A stretch of DNA of 64,000 nucleotides from contig NZ_WTSY02000008.1 of NCBI RefSeq assembly GCF_009828775.2, positions 1-64,000 on the forward strand, in the 5' to 3' direction. This document shows, in pieces, positions 1 through 8,505 of this stretch. The DNA comes from Erysipelothrix aquatica (GTDB taxonomy: Bacteria > Bacillota_I > Bacilli_A > Erysipelotrichales > Erysipelotrichaceae). The stretch's first letter is position 1. Each line of letters starts with the position of its first letter. The position numbers and the translations under genes were made by a program. The notes under the pieces were generated by a model. That model had not been told where the DNA came from and ran no database searches. It worked only from the letters and a program-made list of their open reading frames with translations.

Positions 1-39
1 GGTCTTTTATTTTTTTATTTAATTGCTTATACTTCATAT

Positions 40-78
40 GGGAGCTCCTTTTAGTCGGGTGGGCTCCTTTTATTATAC
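40..78 (+). terminator. possible weak terminator of a gene left of the window
   Basis: A short stem (GGAGC at about 41-45 pairing with GCTCC at 63-67) is followed by TTTTATTA on the plus strand. The stem is only five pairs with a long loop, so this is tentative. It would end a plus-strand transcript entering from the left. Confidence 0.3.
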
Positions 79-108
79 AAAAACAACCGCACCTTGGTGG
101 TGCGGTTG
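79..108 (-). terminator. terminator of the esterase/dioxygenase operon
   Basis: A perfect 10-bp stem (84-93 with 99-108, core CCGCACC/GGTGCGG) with a 5-base loop is followed on the minus strand by a run of T (79-83). It lies downstream of the esterase gene. Confidence 0.8.
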
Positions 109-123
109 AGATTTGAATTTAGG

Positions 124-153
124 AAAATAGAAACATGAAACTGTTTCTATTTT
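124..153. repeat. 12-bp perfect inverted repeat
   Basis: Bases 124-135 (AAAATAGAAACA) are the exact reverse complement of 142-153, with a 6-base loop. It sits just after the esterase stop codon and before the main terminator. It could be a first terminator (T-rich on both sides) or a transcript-end stabilising hairpin. Confidence 0.55.
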
Positions 154-161
154 TGATAGAT

Positions 162-767
162 TTATTGAATGATACCTTCATAGAATTTTTTGGCTTCAAT
201 AACTTCCGCATCGACGAGTTGATGTCCGCCTGGTTGAACATTTGTTGTTACAGGAATTCCTGCATCTTCAAACTCTTTAACCGCTTCTTCAAATTTATCA
301 AATGCGATGAATGGATCAATTTTACCACCCGTTGTATAAACATTTAGAGCCGGTTGTTGTTTGAATGGCACTCCCGGTCTTACGGATGAGGGGTGAAAGA
401 GCATTGCACTGGTAAAATCTGTCTCAAACTCCTTGAAGAGATTGATCGCAATATTCGACCCATTCGAATAACCAATAACGGACACTACCGCATCCTGAAG
501 TTTATAATACTCCAAGAGTTGGAACATTCCTTCATGAAGTGCTGTTGTTTGTTTTGCAAGGTCTTTTAAATCAAAGCTTCCATCTGCATAACGTTTAAAA
601 TAACGAAGCATTCCTTGTTCTTCTACAGCACCACGGATACCAATCAGTGTTGCTGTTTCATCAATATATCGTGCGAGGTTTGCCAAATCGTTCTCATTAC
701 CACCAGTTCCATGGAGCATAAAGATAACGCGATCAGTAGAACCATCATGTTTTGCATGTACTATCAT
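162..767 (-). CDS. alpha/beta-hydrolase carboxylesterase, MhqD/YodD-like
   Basis: A cytosolic serine hydrolase of the phospholipase/carboxylesterase family (201 aa, normal for the family). Visible features are the oxyanion-hole motif HGTGG near residue 19, the nucleophile elbow GYSNGS near residue 98, an acid in GGKIDPF near 148 and a catalytic His in GGHQL near 182. No signal peptide is present. It lies 20 bases downstream of a glyoxalase-fold dioxygenase on the same strand. In Bacillus, MhqD and MhqA/MhqO-type proteins are paired in the same way and induced by quinones, electrophiles and thiol stress. By analogy it may act on electrophile or quinone-derived esters; the natural substrate is unknown. 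The family call is firm, the stress role is inferred. Confidence 0.85.
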   Translation of the reverse strand: MIVHAKHDGSTDRVIFMLHGTGGNENDLANLARYIDETATLIGIRGAVEEQGMLRYFKRYADGSFDLKDLAKQTTALHEGMFQLLEYYKLQDAVVSVIGYSNGSNIAINLFKEFETDFTSAMLFHPSSVRPGVPFKQQPALNVYTTGGKIDPFIAFDKFEEAVKEFEDAGIPVTTNVQPGGHQLVDAEVIEAKKFYEGIIQ

Positions 768-787
768 TATTGTCCTCTTTCTAAATC

Positions 788-1888
788 TTAACGTACTTTG
801 ATAAATGCTTTACGAAGTGCTTTTAGTTGCGCTTGTTCATCATCTGTCAATGGTCGTTCTTTTTCAAATGCTTTGATCGCATTAATAGACTCACGGATTT
901 CATTTCGTTTGGTAATCATATCGTACTCGTAACGGTTTCGATAACCATAAGTTTCTAACGTATCAATTTCTTTAACGAATACAGGCATAAATTTGCTTTC
1001 GATGATCAGACGTTGTGCCTCAAAGTGTTCTGGAATGATAAACGCTTCACCGAGTGTTTCGACAGGCTCATCAACACTTACACCTGGTGTAACGGTTGAT
1101 AATTCAATGAGAATGCCGCCACGCTCACGGAAGTAAATCGCATTAAAATATTTACGATTTTTAACCTCTGTCGGGAAGTATCCAGCACCGAGTAGTTTTT
1201 CACGCCATGCTTCTTCCGTTCCGCGTTCAATTGCGAATGCAATATGATGAACCGTTCCGTGTCCTTTGGTGCCGATTGTTGTTGTATGTTTACGGATATC
1301 AATCAACCCACCCAATCCTTCGTGGATTCGGAGTCGGTAATACTCATCATCTTCCGCCACAATCGTATATCCAAATAGATCGGTAAACAACGCAAGCGTT
1401 TGTGTCGGTCTTTCTGAGAAGAGTGCTGCATTATACAAACCTTTAATTGCTGTTTTTGGTTGTACACCATTGAATGCCCATTGACTATTTGGCCCTAACG
1501 GTGTTTCTACCAACTCGATATCCAATCCATGACGATCTGAGAATGCTAAGTAACGCTCACCAAATCTTTCATATGAATAATTAAAAATATCAAAGTGATC
1601 AAGTCTTTCTTTCCAGAAGTCGAGTGCTCCTGTATTCACTGCATAAGTAACGTATCCAACCTGACCATCTCCAATATCGCCTTCTTTAGAATCTGAAATT
1701 GGGAAATAGGTGGATAAGCCTGTACTGCCATCATGATTTCCATAATAGAAATGGTACTCTTCAATATCGTCATAGTTTAGTGTCTTTTTAACTAAACGCA
1801 TTCCGAGCATTCCTGCATAAAAATCAACATTTTCTTGTGCGTTTTTAACGACTGAAGAAACATGATGTAGTCCTAAAATTCTTTCCAT
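788..1888 (-). CDS. ring-cleaving dioxygenase, MhqA/MhqO-like (two VOC domains)
   Basis: A 366-aa protein with two vicinal-oxygen-chelate (glyoxalase) domains at about residues 4-130 and 150-275. Candidate metal ligands are His in LGLHHVSS near residue 7, His in HHIAFAIE near 217 and Glu in GGILIELS near 264. The C-terminal ~90 residues are helical and charged, as in MhqA/MhqO and LinE-type extradiol dioxygenases. It is the first gene of a two-gene operon with the esterase. Ribosome site AAGGAGGT lies upstream of ATG at 1888, and a consensus promoter sits at 1915-1943. The likely role is detoxifying hydroquinones or related electrophiles. No MarR-type (MhqR) regulator gene is in the window, and I could not recognise an MhqR box. 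Confidence 0.85.
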   Translation of the reverse strand: MERILGLHHVSSVVKNAQENVDFYAGMLGMRLVKKTLNYDDIEEYHFYYGNHDGSTGLSTYFPISDSKEGDIGDGQVGYVTYAVNTGALDFWKERLDHFDIFNYSYERFGERYLAFSDRHGLDIELVETPLGPNSQWAFNGVQPKTAIKGLYNAALFSERPTQTLALFTDLFGYTIVAEDDEYYRLRIHEGLGGLIDIRKHTTTIGTKGHGTVHHIAFAIERGTEEAWREKLLGAGYFPTEVKNRKYFNAIYFRERGGILIELSTVTPGVSVDEPVETLGEAFIIPEHFEAQRLIIESKFMPVFVKEIDTLETYGYRNRYEYDMITKRNEIRESINAIKAFEKERPLTDDEQAQLKALRKAFIKVR

Positions 1889-1914
1889 AGTATAACCTAC
1901 CTCCTTACCATGTT

Positions 1915-1943
1915 ATTATATATTTTATGATTTTCCTTCTCAA
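1915..1943 (-). promoter_or_regulatory. sigma-A promoter of the mhqA/mhqD-like operon
   Basis: Read on the minus strand: -35 TTGAGA (1938-1943), 17-base spacer, -10 TATAAT (1915-1920), then AAGGAGGT and the ATG at 1888. Confidence 0.75.
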
Positions 1944-1952
1944 CTTATATGC

Positions 1953-2498
1953 TTAAATGTCTTCTTTTAGCACTTTCGCTGGATTGCCACCAATAAGAAC
2001 ATTGTCCGGAAATGACTTGGTCACAACACTGCCACCAGCAACCACAACATTATTCCCCAGCGTAACCCCAGGATAAATAACCGCAGCACCACCAATCCAA
2101 ACATTATCACCAAACGTAATTGGTTTCCCTAATTCAAGTCCACTATTACGTTCGGTCGCATCAAGTGGATGGGTTGCCGTGTAAATTTGAACTGCAGGCC
2201 CGAGCATACAATTATCGCCAAACGTAATCGGACAGACATCTAACATCACGCAATCGTAATTACAGTAGAAGTTCTCACCCACGCTTACATTGTAGCCATA
2301 GTCTAATTTGAGTCCCACGCCAAAACTTGCGTACCCTTTTGTTTTTATTATCTTTTTATACAGTTCGCTTCGAGTCTTGTTATCTGAAATCTGTGATGCT
2401 TGAACAACAATATCACGAGCATAGGCATTTTCACGTTGTAATTCTGGATCTCCTGCATCATAAAGCATGCCTTGAATCATTTTTTCTTTTTCTGTCAT
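1953..2498 (-). CDS. sugar O-acetyltransferase, Maa/LacA/NodL family
   Basis: An acetyl-CoA-dependent maltose/galactoside-type acetyltransferase (181 aa). An N-terminal Mac domain (residues 4-55) is followed by left-handed beta-helix hexapeptide repeats (about 60-178, for example VWIGGA, VTLGNNV, VVAGGS). The catalytic His lies in TATHPLD near residue 111, and the protein ends in the usual GNPAKVLK. The ORF extends four codons upstream to a GTG, but AGTGAGGT sits just before the ATG at 2498, so I start there. It is a single gene on the minus strand. The substrate cannot be told from sequence and may be cytosolic sugars that are acetylated for export. Confidence 0.88.
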   Translation of the reverse strand: MTEKEKMIQGMLYDAGDPELQRENAYARDIVVQASQISDNKTRSELYKKIIKTKGYASFGVGLKLDYGYNVSVGENFYCNYDCVMLDVCPITFGDNCMLGPAVQIYTATHPLDATERNSGLELGKPITFGDNVWIGGAAVIYPGVTLGNNVVVAGGSVVTKSFPDNVLIGGNPAKVLKEDI

Positions 2499-2575
2499 AA
2501 TATACCTCACTTGTATATTTATCCTATCACATCGACCTCTCTTTTTTATGCCGTTTTTAGTGGTATACTTGCCAA

Positions 2576-2607
2576 CAAAAAAATACCCCGTTTATACGAC
2601 GGAGTAT
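2576..2607 (-). terminator. terminator of the PadR-DUF2812 operon
   Basis: A 9-bp stem (2583-2591 with 2599-2607, one wobble) with a 7-base loop. On the minus strand it is followed by T7. It lies downstream of the second DUF2812 gene. Confidence 0.75.
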
Positions 2608-2630
2608 GATTGTATTCGAAAAGCCAAAGA

Positions 2631-3776
2631 TTAATGACTGAGTTTTTTATGGATGAGTGTTTGAATTTCTGGTGTCGGATTCTCACCACTCTCTAGAAGA
2701 TAGTGCGTATCATCGACTTTCTTCAGATTATAGTTGAAGTTTTCCGCATAACGATTCGCTTGGTAGTCAAAAATCGGACGCATCCATGGTGTTTTCAGGT
2801 GAAGGACCACTGCTCTATATGACCTGCTATCTGGACTCGGTTTTTCTGAAATATCGTAGACACGATACTCGGAGGCAATGACAGATTCCTCGAACCAACT
2901 TCCTATATTTTCAGAATGCTCTGGATTGGTTTCACGGGGACTTCCAAGTGACGTCAATGTACTTAAAATCAACACGTTAAACGAAACTACGAATATCAAA
3001 TATACAGAGATCGCAACAGCTAGATATTTCAGGTATTTATGAATTTTTGTATGTTTAATAATCTTTACAACCCCTACAATAACCAGAGAAATGATGACCA
3101 CCCATAAGAATCCCTTAATGCTGATTATCTTCCCAAACATACCACCCCAACCAATAATTAGGAATAAGATGATGAGTGATGTAATTAAATTGAGCAAGTT
3201 CGTATATTTTTTACTTGTTTTGAAATTAGAGTATCGACCATGCTTCAAATTTTGATACTCCTTAAAATAAGAATATGTATAGATCGAATACGTCAAAATC
3301 AAATACGGATAGAGTAGAAATGTTGCAAGACTTCCCTGACTTGTAATCGTCATTTGCTTTGATTGGGTCGACGTATACATCGTAAACAACCACATTCCAA
3401 TTAGCATTAAATATAGAAACGCATTCCGCTTTAAGCGTTTTTTAATCGGTTCAAGCTCTAACTCTTGAATATTACTTGCCTCTTCAAATGCTGGTTCATG
3501 CGTTTTGAGAATCGCAATGGGTTCAATCCATCCGACGATAGTTCTGCCAAACGTTTTCATAAATTCACGAAATGCATATTCATTATTTCCCCAACCTTTA
3601 GAATTTCGTGATGGCATCGGAATTAATTCGTACCGAAGGGTCTTATCGTCACTACGTTCAAACTGTTGGAAGAACAACGTGAAGCGTTTTAAATGATACC
3701 CTTCTTGAACTTTCTCATTAAGATAGACTTCATAATGCTTATACTGGGACAATTTGATACGTCTGAATTCAATCAT
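2631..3776 (-). CDS. DUF2812 membrane protein (second copy of a pair)
   Basis: A 381-aa protein with an N-terminal DUF2812 region (about 1-105: a small globular domain with KLSQYKHYEVYLNE and the G-Y-H-L-K-R-F turn). A membrane region follows, with about five hydrophobic segments between residues 115 and 275. The C-terminal ~100 residues (about 280-381) are predicted soluble and repeat elements seen in the neighbour, such as ESVIASEYRV and the MRP-xx-Y pattern. It overlaps the upstream paralogue by 8 bases, so the two are probably translationally coupled. DUF2812 proteins are commonly co-located with PadR regulators, as here. Function is unknown; a membrane stress or envelope role is only a guess. 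Confidence 0.75.
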   Translation of the reverse strand: MIEFRRIKLSQYKHYEVYLNEKVQEGYHLKRFTLFFQQFERSDDKTLRYELIPMPSRNSKGWGNNEYAFREFMKTFGRTIVGWIEPIAILKTHEPAFEEASNIQELELEPIKKRLKRNAFLYLMLIGMWLFTMYTSTQSKQMTITSQGSLATFLLYPYLILTYSIYTYSYFKEYQNLKHGRYSNFKTSKKYTNLLNLITSLIILFLIIGWGGMFGKIISIKGFLWVVIISLVIVGVVKIIKHTKIHKYLKYLAVAISVYLIFVVSFNVLILSTLTSLGSPRETNPEHSENIGSWFEESVIASEYRVYDISEKPSPDSRSYRAVVLHLKTPWMRPIFDYQANRYAENFNYNLKKVDDTHYLLESGENPTPEIQTLIHKKLSH

Positions 3777-4941
3777 AACTTTCCTCCATAGAGATTCCCT
3801 CTAGTGCTAACAGTTTCATCATTTCTTGATTTGGCATTACGTTGTTATGAAGCACATAGACATCCGATGATACTTGAATAACTTCGAAATCGTAAGTCGT
3901 TGCATAGCGCATCATTTCATAATTCAACAAGGGTCGCACCATCGGCGCATACAACCGCATAACTATAATTGTCGCTGCGTCATAACTAGTTGGACTCATA
4001 GCTTGCGGTCGTACTTCCCGTACCGTATATTTTGACGCAAATACCGATTCATCAAACGTAGCATAGACCGATTCCGTTTCGTAGTAGTTTGGATGTAAAT
4101 GAACGTCTTTATTCTTACCGGGTTGAATACCAACCAGGATTCCTAGTGTAAGGATTAAACTAATACAACTGACAGCAAGATATTTGGCAGGCTTTGAGGT
4201 TGTTTGCTGGGTTGAGTATTTAATACGATAAACTGCATCTAAAGTATGCGTTCCAACTAATAACCATAAACCAAGTACCAGTCCCCATTGATTGATGAAG
4301 CCATACATTCCTGTGAACATAAGCCCTACCAAAAGCACAATGGAAAGGATTGAAGTAATTCCTTCATAGCGATAACCAGGAACAGCCTTAGCAAATTGTC
4401 GATTCTGAAGACATTTAAGATCATTCCGGGCGTCTTTTAAGGTTTTAAAAGATGCAACCGATGTATAGGAAAACAAAAATAACGAACCGACTTTTAATGA
4501 GCTGGTCAGAAGATTAAGATCTGTAGCGATAGCAATTTGGAGCAAAAAGAGTATTACGGCCCCTAGCTGTAGCCCTCCACTTCGTTTCATTTGTCGAATA
4601 TGTCTTTGTAGTGGTTCAAGATCTAAATCCGACGAAATGTCCATCGTTGAAATATTTGACATTGATGTTTCAAAAATAGCAAAAGGACCAAACCAAGCAA
4701 TAAATTTTCGATCGAATGATTCAACGAATGCTTTAAACTCACGATTATTTTCGAGAAATCCCTTATACCTTCGGTGGGCTTTGGGAATGATTTCATATCG
4801 AATATTAGCGTCCTTATTTTTTTCAAATCGTTGATAAAACGGATTGAAACTTTTGAGATGATATCCTTTCGTAACCATCTCATTCAAGTATGCCTCATAC
4901 GCTAAGTATGCCGATGCACTTACATTTCGAAATTCAAGCAT
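3769..4941 (-). CDS. DUF2812 membrane protein (first copy of a pair)
   Basis: A 390-aa paralogue of the next gene. It has an N-terminal DUF2812 domain (about 1-105, with AYEAYLNEMV and the same GYHLKSF turn), four to five membrane segments (about 122-275) and a soluble C-terminal domain (about 285-390). The start ATG at 4941 is preceded by AAGGAGGGTT. It lies 15 bases downstream of a PadR regulator and overlaps the next gene, so the three form one operon. The two paralogues are clearly related over their full length but divergent, which suggests an old duplication or a hetero-oligomeric pair. Function is unknown. Confidence 0.75.
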   Translation of the reverse strand: MLEFRNVSASAYLAYEAYLNEMVTKGYHLKSFNPFYQRFEKNKDANIRYEIIPKAHRRYKGFLENNREFKAFVESFDRKFIAWFGPFAIFETSMSNISTMDISSDLDLEPLQRHIRQMKRSGGLQLGAVILFLLQIAIATDLNLLTSSLKVGSLFLFSYTSVASFKTLKDARNDLKCLQNRQFAKAVPGYRYEGITSILSIVLLVGLMFTGMYGFINQWGLVLGLWLLVGTHTLDAVYRIKYSTQQTTSKPAKYLAVSCISLILTLGILVGIQPGKNKDVHLHPNYYETESVYATFDESVFASKYTVREVRPQAMSPTSYDAATIIVMRLYAPMVRPLLNYEMMRYATTYDFEVIQVSSDVYVLHNNVMPNQEMMKLLALEGISMEESYD

Positions 4942-4955
4942 TTCAACCCTCCTTT

Positions 4956-5249
4956 TTATTTTTCTTTGAGTACCTCTTGAGCATCAAGTATTATTTGCTT
5001 GTAATTATCAATCGCATTATGGAGAGCGTCGGTACCCTTGGTTGACATGGTATACGTACGAGCACGTCCTTCGCGGTTCGTTTCATAAATAAAGCCATCA
5101 CTCTCAAACTTCGCGAGAATTGTATACAGTGTTCCGGGTCCCAAGACGACACGACGATTCGTTTTCTCTGCTACCCAGTCTACAATTTCTTTCCCAAACA
5201 TATCACGATCTTGCAGTGCCATAAGAACGTAGATCATTGTTTCTGTCAT
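4956..5249 (-). CDS. PadR-family transcriptional regulator
   Basis: A 97-aa winged-helix regulator of the short PadR subfamily 2 type. The HTH covers about residues 4-45 (MIYVLMALQDRDMFGKEI), and the wing carries GPGTLYTILAKFESDGFI and EGRARTYTMS, both PadR signatures. A C-terminal helix serves for dimerisation. An ATG four codons upstream is in frame, but GGAGGTG lies across it, so ATG 5249 is the start. As first gene of the operon with two DUF2812 proteins, it probably autoregulates through the ATATCGAT-like repeats around the promoter. The effector is unknown. Confidence 0.88.
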   Translation of the reverse strand: MTETMIYVLMALQDRDMFGKEIVDWVAEKTNRRVVLGPGTLYTILAKFESDGFIYETNREGRARTYTMSTKGTDALHNAIDNYKQIILDAQEVLKEK

Positions 5250-5260
5250 GTACACCTCCA

Positions 5261-5294
5261 ATATCGACCAACGATATCATCTATCGATATTATA
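5261..5294 (-). promoter_or_regulatory. padR promoter with ATATCGAT-type operator repeats
   Basis: A TATAAT -10 lies at 5289-5294 on the minus strand. Between it and the gene are three related elements: TATCGATA (5282-5289), CGATATC (5272-5278) and ATATCGA (5261-5267). Their placement over the -10 and the transcription start fits autorepression by PadR. The -35 is weak. Confidence 0.5.
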
Positions 5295-5320
5295 GCATGG
5301 TCTCTTTTATTTACCAAATA

Positions 5321-5344
5321 AAAAAAAGTCACAAAGTGACTTTT
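5321..5344 (-). terminator. terminator of the mgl-gal operon
   Basis: A 9-bp stem (AAAAGTCAC 5324-5332, GTGACTTTT 5336-5344) is followed by T on the minus strand. The galM stop codon lies inside the stem. Confidence 0.75.
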
Positions 5345-6317
5345 AAAGGCGATACAACGTATAAGACGACCATGAGGAATACGGAGTGTCCGTGGAGAAA
5401 ATGTCGCCTTGTCCAAAGTTGATCGCATTCGCAGGGTACTGCGGTTCAATTGCAAGGGCACTGTAATTGCGTGCATCCTTACCATATTCCTGTTTAAAGG
5501 TTTCATCAAAATAGTTCGCAAAATAAAGCCGTAATACTGGCAGTGATGTTTCACACACCAACATACGCGTTTGCGTTTTTAGATAGAGCTTTCCATCAAG
5601 ACGATAGTCATGATCAATAAAGCGTGTTTTTTCAAATTCTGGATGCTGCTGTGTCAATGCGTGTTCGATTGATTTCCAAGCTCTAAAATCAAATGCGGTG
5701 TGGGCAACAGGCAGCGTCTTGCCATCATTCGCTAAACTCGCATCAACCGTATAAATCTCATTGGCTTCAACTTTTAAAGCATGGTTGGCGAGGGAATTGT
5801 TTCCATCTAAATTAAAGTAATTGTGTGTCGTAATGTTGATTGGGAACGGTTCGCTTGGATAGGCAGATATCGTCACGATTAGCTGTGCATCCTTAAGTTG
5901 ATAGGTTACGGTTGTCTTGACGGTTAATGTGTAGCCATCATGAGGCGTATCCTCCAACTCAAAACGAATGCCATCCTCGAGTATCGTATACGAAAATGTT
6001 TGAAAGGCATGTGATTGAAAACCACCATGAAGATGATTTGGTGTATTGTTGATGGAAAGTTCATATGCTTTCCTACCTACACATAAATGGCCGTCTTTGA
6101 TGCGTCCAGCCGTTGGCCCGACAACACTTCCGAGGTATACCGGATTGGATTCATACAAACCAAGGTCTTGGTATCGCACAACACAGTTTTGTTCATTCAC
6201 AAATCCAAAATGAATTAACGTTGCACCATACGATAACACGCGAACATCAAGGATACCGTTGGATAATGAAATTACATCGGTAAACGCTTCATGCGATACT
6301 TCAACGTTCAATTTCAT
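5343..6317 (-). CDS. galM: aldose 1-epimerase (galactose mutarotase)
   Basis: Interconverts alpha and beta anomers of galactose so that galactokinase receives the alpha form. It is 324 aa from ATG 6317. Visible features are the early GxxVxVLSYGATL strand (about residues 18-30), the PTAGRIKDG substrate loop near 70, NNTPNHLHGG (first catalytic-site His, about 88-97), the second catalytic His in THNYFNLDG near 166, and the catalytic Glu in LAIEPQ near 298. The ORF is open far upstream into galK, but ATG 6317 has GGTGA before it and overlaps galK by 17 bases, which is the natural coupled start. Last gene of the mgl-gal operon. Confidence 0.9.
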   Translation of the reverse strand: MKLNVEVSHEAFTDVISLSNGILDVRVLSYGATLIHFGFVNEQNCVVRYQDLGLYESNPVYLGSVVGPTAGRIKDGHLCVGRKAYELSINNTPNHLHGGFQSHAFQTFSYTILEDGIRFELEDTPHDGYTLTVKTTVTYQLKDAQLIVTISAYPSEPFPINITTHNYFNLDGNNSLANHALKVEANEIYTVDASLANDGKTLPVAHTAFDFRAWKSIEHALTQQHPEFEKTRFIDHDYRLDGKLYLKTQTRMLVCETSLPVLRLYFANYFDETFKQEYGKDARNYSALAIEPQYPANAINFGQGDIFSTDTPYSSWSSYTLYRL

Positions 6318-7467
6318 GTGAACCGTCACCGATTTCTGCGACATAAAAGTTTGCTTCATAACCAATCGCTTCTTTGTATTTGTTTCCAACGTTTTTGATA
6401 AATGTCGGAATGGCATCGGTAGCGACAATTGCTATCGCACAGCCACCAAACCCAGCTCCCGTTACACGAGCTCCAATGCACGATGCTTCATTCCATGCTG
6501 CTTCCACAATGGTATCAAGTTCTTTTCCGGTCACTTCGTAATCATCTTTAAGACTTTTGTGACTTGCGTTGAGAAGTTTTCCGAATGCCATGAGTTCACC
6601 ATGACGCAGCTTTCGAACGGCACGGCTCACACGATCATTTTCACTGATTGCATGACGTGCACGACGATACGCCACCATATCATCCTTAAAGGAATCAACG
6701 ATTGCTTCTAACTGTTCGCGATTGAGTTGGCATAGTTCACTGACGTTATAGTGATTCTGAATGATTGTTAAGGCACGTGCACACTCTTCCAAGCGTTCAT
6801 TATATTTTGAATCGGCAAGCGCACGTTGTTTATTAGTGTTCATGATTACAATTTTGTGCCCCTCTAATTGTACTGGGACACGTTCATAATCAAGGGTTTC
6901 GGTATTTAGCCGCAACGCCGTATCCTTTTGACCAAACATAACCGTAAATTGATCCATAATTCCCGTATTAACGCCAATATACTGATTTTCAGAATCTTTG
7001 GTCACAACTACAAGATCAAGGTCACTTAATGTCAGATGGTTAATCTTACGAATAAACTCTGCAGTCACAATACCAAGCGATGCACTACTGGACAATCCTG
7101 CACCATTGGGAATATCACCATAGTAAAGTACTTCAAATCCAGTATCGACTGGAAGGCCTCTTTGTGCAATGGTCGCAATGATACCTTTGGCGTAGTTTAC
7201 CCATCCGTGATTGTCGTTAAATGCTAAGTCTGAGGCGTCGATTTCAAGGATTTCTGTATCCGAAACATTGAGTGACGCAAATCGAAATACATGATCATCT
7301 CGAACACGTACCAAAGCGTAAGTGCCGTTTGTAATCGCACATGGAAACACATTACCACCACTGTAATCAATATGTTCACCAATCAAGTTAATTCGACCTG
7401 GAGCAAAAAATGCGTAATCATACTCTTTCCCAAAAACCGACTCAAATTTATTTTCTAATAATTCCAT
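6301..7467 (-). CDS. galK: galactokinase
   Basis: Phosphorylates alpha-D-galactose to galactose 1-phosphate with ATP (388 aa, usual length). GHMP-kinase signatures are present: GRINLIGEHIDYSGG (about residues 26-40), the ATP loop GAGLSSSAS (about 120-128) and the C-terminal GAGFGGCAIA (about 338-347). Start ATG 7467 is preceded by AGGAGGGG. It is followed by galM with overlapping reading frames and preceded by mglC at 29 bases. No galT or galE is in this operon, so galactose 1-phosphate must be processed by genes elsewhere, or by a non-Leloir route. Confidence 0.95.
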   Translation of the reverse strand: MELLENKFESVFGKEYDYAFFAPGRINLIGEHIDYSGGNVFPCAITNGTYALVRVRDDHVFRFASLNVSDTEILEIDASDLAFNDNHGWVNYAKGIIATIAQRGLPVDTGFEVLYYGDIPNGAGLSSSASLGIVTAEFIRKINHLTLSDLDLVVVTKDSENQYIGVNTGIMDQFTVMFGQKDTALRLNTETLDYERVPVQLEGHKIVIMNTNKQRALADSKYNERLEECARALTIIQNHYNVSELCQLNREQLEAIVDSFKDDMVAYRRARHAISENDRVSRAVRKLRHGELMAFGKLLNASHKSLKDDYEVTGKELDTIVEAAWNEASCIGARVTGAGFGGCAIAIVATDAIPTFIKNVGNKYKEAIGYEANFYVAEIGDGSHEIER

Positions 7468-7496
7468 AATGCCCCTCCTAAAAAGCCTCTATATAC

Positions 7497-8504
7497 CTAT
7501 TTTTTACGCATTGATTTACGAATATCTAACGCTACAGCAATCACAATCACAATCCCTTGGATGACGTTTGTCATATCAGGTTTAACCCCTAAATATGCTA
7601 AACACACTTTCAATAGTTCAAAGACAAAGACCCCAAGTAAGATTCCAGGAACCGTACCTTGACCCCCTGTTGTTGAAACGCCACCAATGGTCGCAGAAGC
7701 AATTGCTTCAAGTTCATAACTAGTACCTGATGAAGGCCCTACTGATCCTGTTTTTGCAGATAGCAAGTAACCTGCAAGTCCGTAAAGGGCACCTGCGAGT
7801 ACAAAAATTTTAATCTTAGTGCGGGGTACGTTAACACCTGAAACTTCTGCAGCTTGTTCGTTTCCACCAATTGCGTACATATTTTTCCCGTAACGGGTTT
7901 TGTTATAAAGAACCCACATAACGACCCCAACTATAGCTGCAATAATTACCAAGTATGGAATGGTTCCAAAGAGCTTCCCTTGACCAACCTGAATGTACGC
8001 GTCTTTAAATGTTCCAATTGGTTGGTTCCCACTATAGAGCATATTGAATCCATAAATCATAATTTGAGTTCCCAATGTTGCCAAGAATGGTGGAACATGG
8101 AAGTAAGCAATGATAATCCCATTCATAAGCCCTAACAGTGCACATGCTGCAATAACGATTAAGAGTGGCACAAAGATTGGTAAATCCGGTAGATTTGGAA
8201 AGAACTTCCCAACAAAATCAGGTTGTTGTACTAACGTTCCGGCTAAAATCGCGGAGAAACCAACAATCCGTCCTGCCGATAAATCAGTACCACGGATAAT
8301 CAATGTTCCTGAGATTCCAAGCGCAATGATAAAACGTACTGATGTGTTAGCGAGAATGTTTGATGCATTTCCAATGGTAAAGAAGTTGCTTTGAGTAGTA
8401 CCTGTAAAAATAATCATTACAGCTACCACGATAAACATTGAGTAGTCTGTTAGTATTTTTTGTATATCTATTTTTTTATCTTTTTTAAATAATTTAGTTG
8501 TCAT
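7497..8504 (-). CDS. mglC: galactose/methyl-galactoside ABC transporter permease
   Basis: Membrane subunit of a carbohydrate ABC importer of the CUT2 class (335 aa, 8-10 hydrophobic segments). The family features are GTLIIRGTDLSAGRIVGFSA (about residues 65-84), LATLGTQIMIYG (about 143) and the EAA-like loop EAIASATIGGVSTTGGQG near 265-282. Its ATG follows the mglA stop by one base with GGGAG in front, so it is tightly coupled. Within an mglBAC-galKM arrangement, galactose or methyl-galactoside import is the best call. Confidence 0.9.
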   Translation of the reverse strand: MTTKLFKKDKKIDIQKILTDYSMFIVVAVMIIFTGTTQSNFFTIGNASNILANTSVRFIIALGISGTLIIRGTDLSAGRIVGFSAILAGTLVQQPDFVGKFFPNLPDLPIFVPLLIVIAACALLGLMNGIIIAYFHVPPFLATLGTQIMIYGFNMLYSGNQPIGTFKDAYIQVGQGKLFGTIPYLVIIAAIVGVVMWVLYNKTRYGKNMYAIGGNEQAAEVSGVNVPRTKIKIFVLAGALYGLAGYLLSAKTGSVGPSSGTSYELEAIASATIGGVSTTGGQGTVPGILLGVFVFELLKVCLAYLGVKPDMTNVIQGIVIVIAVALDIRKSMRKK

Positions 8505-8505
8505 A

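Noticed and set aside
1-60. Possible T-box or tRNA-like element at the left edge
   Set aside because: No T-box TGGxACC-type sequence or specifier arm is visible; only a weak 5-bp stem with T's.
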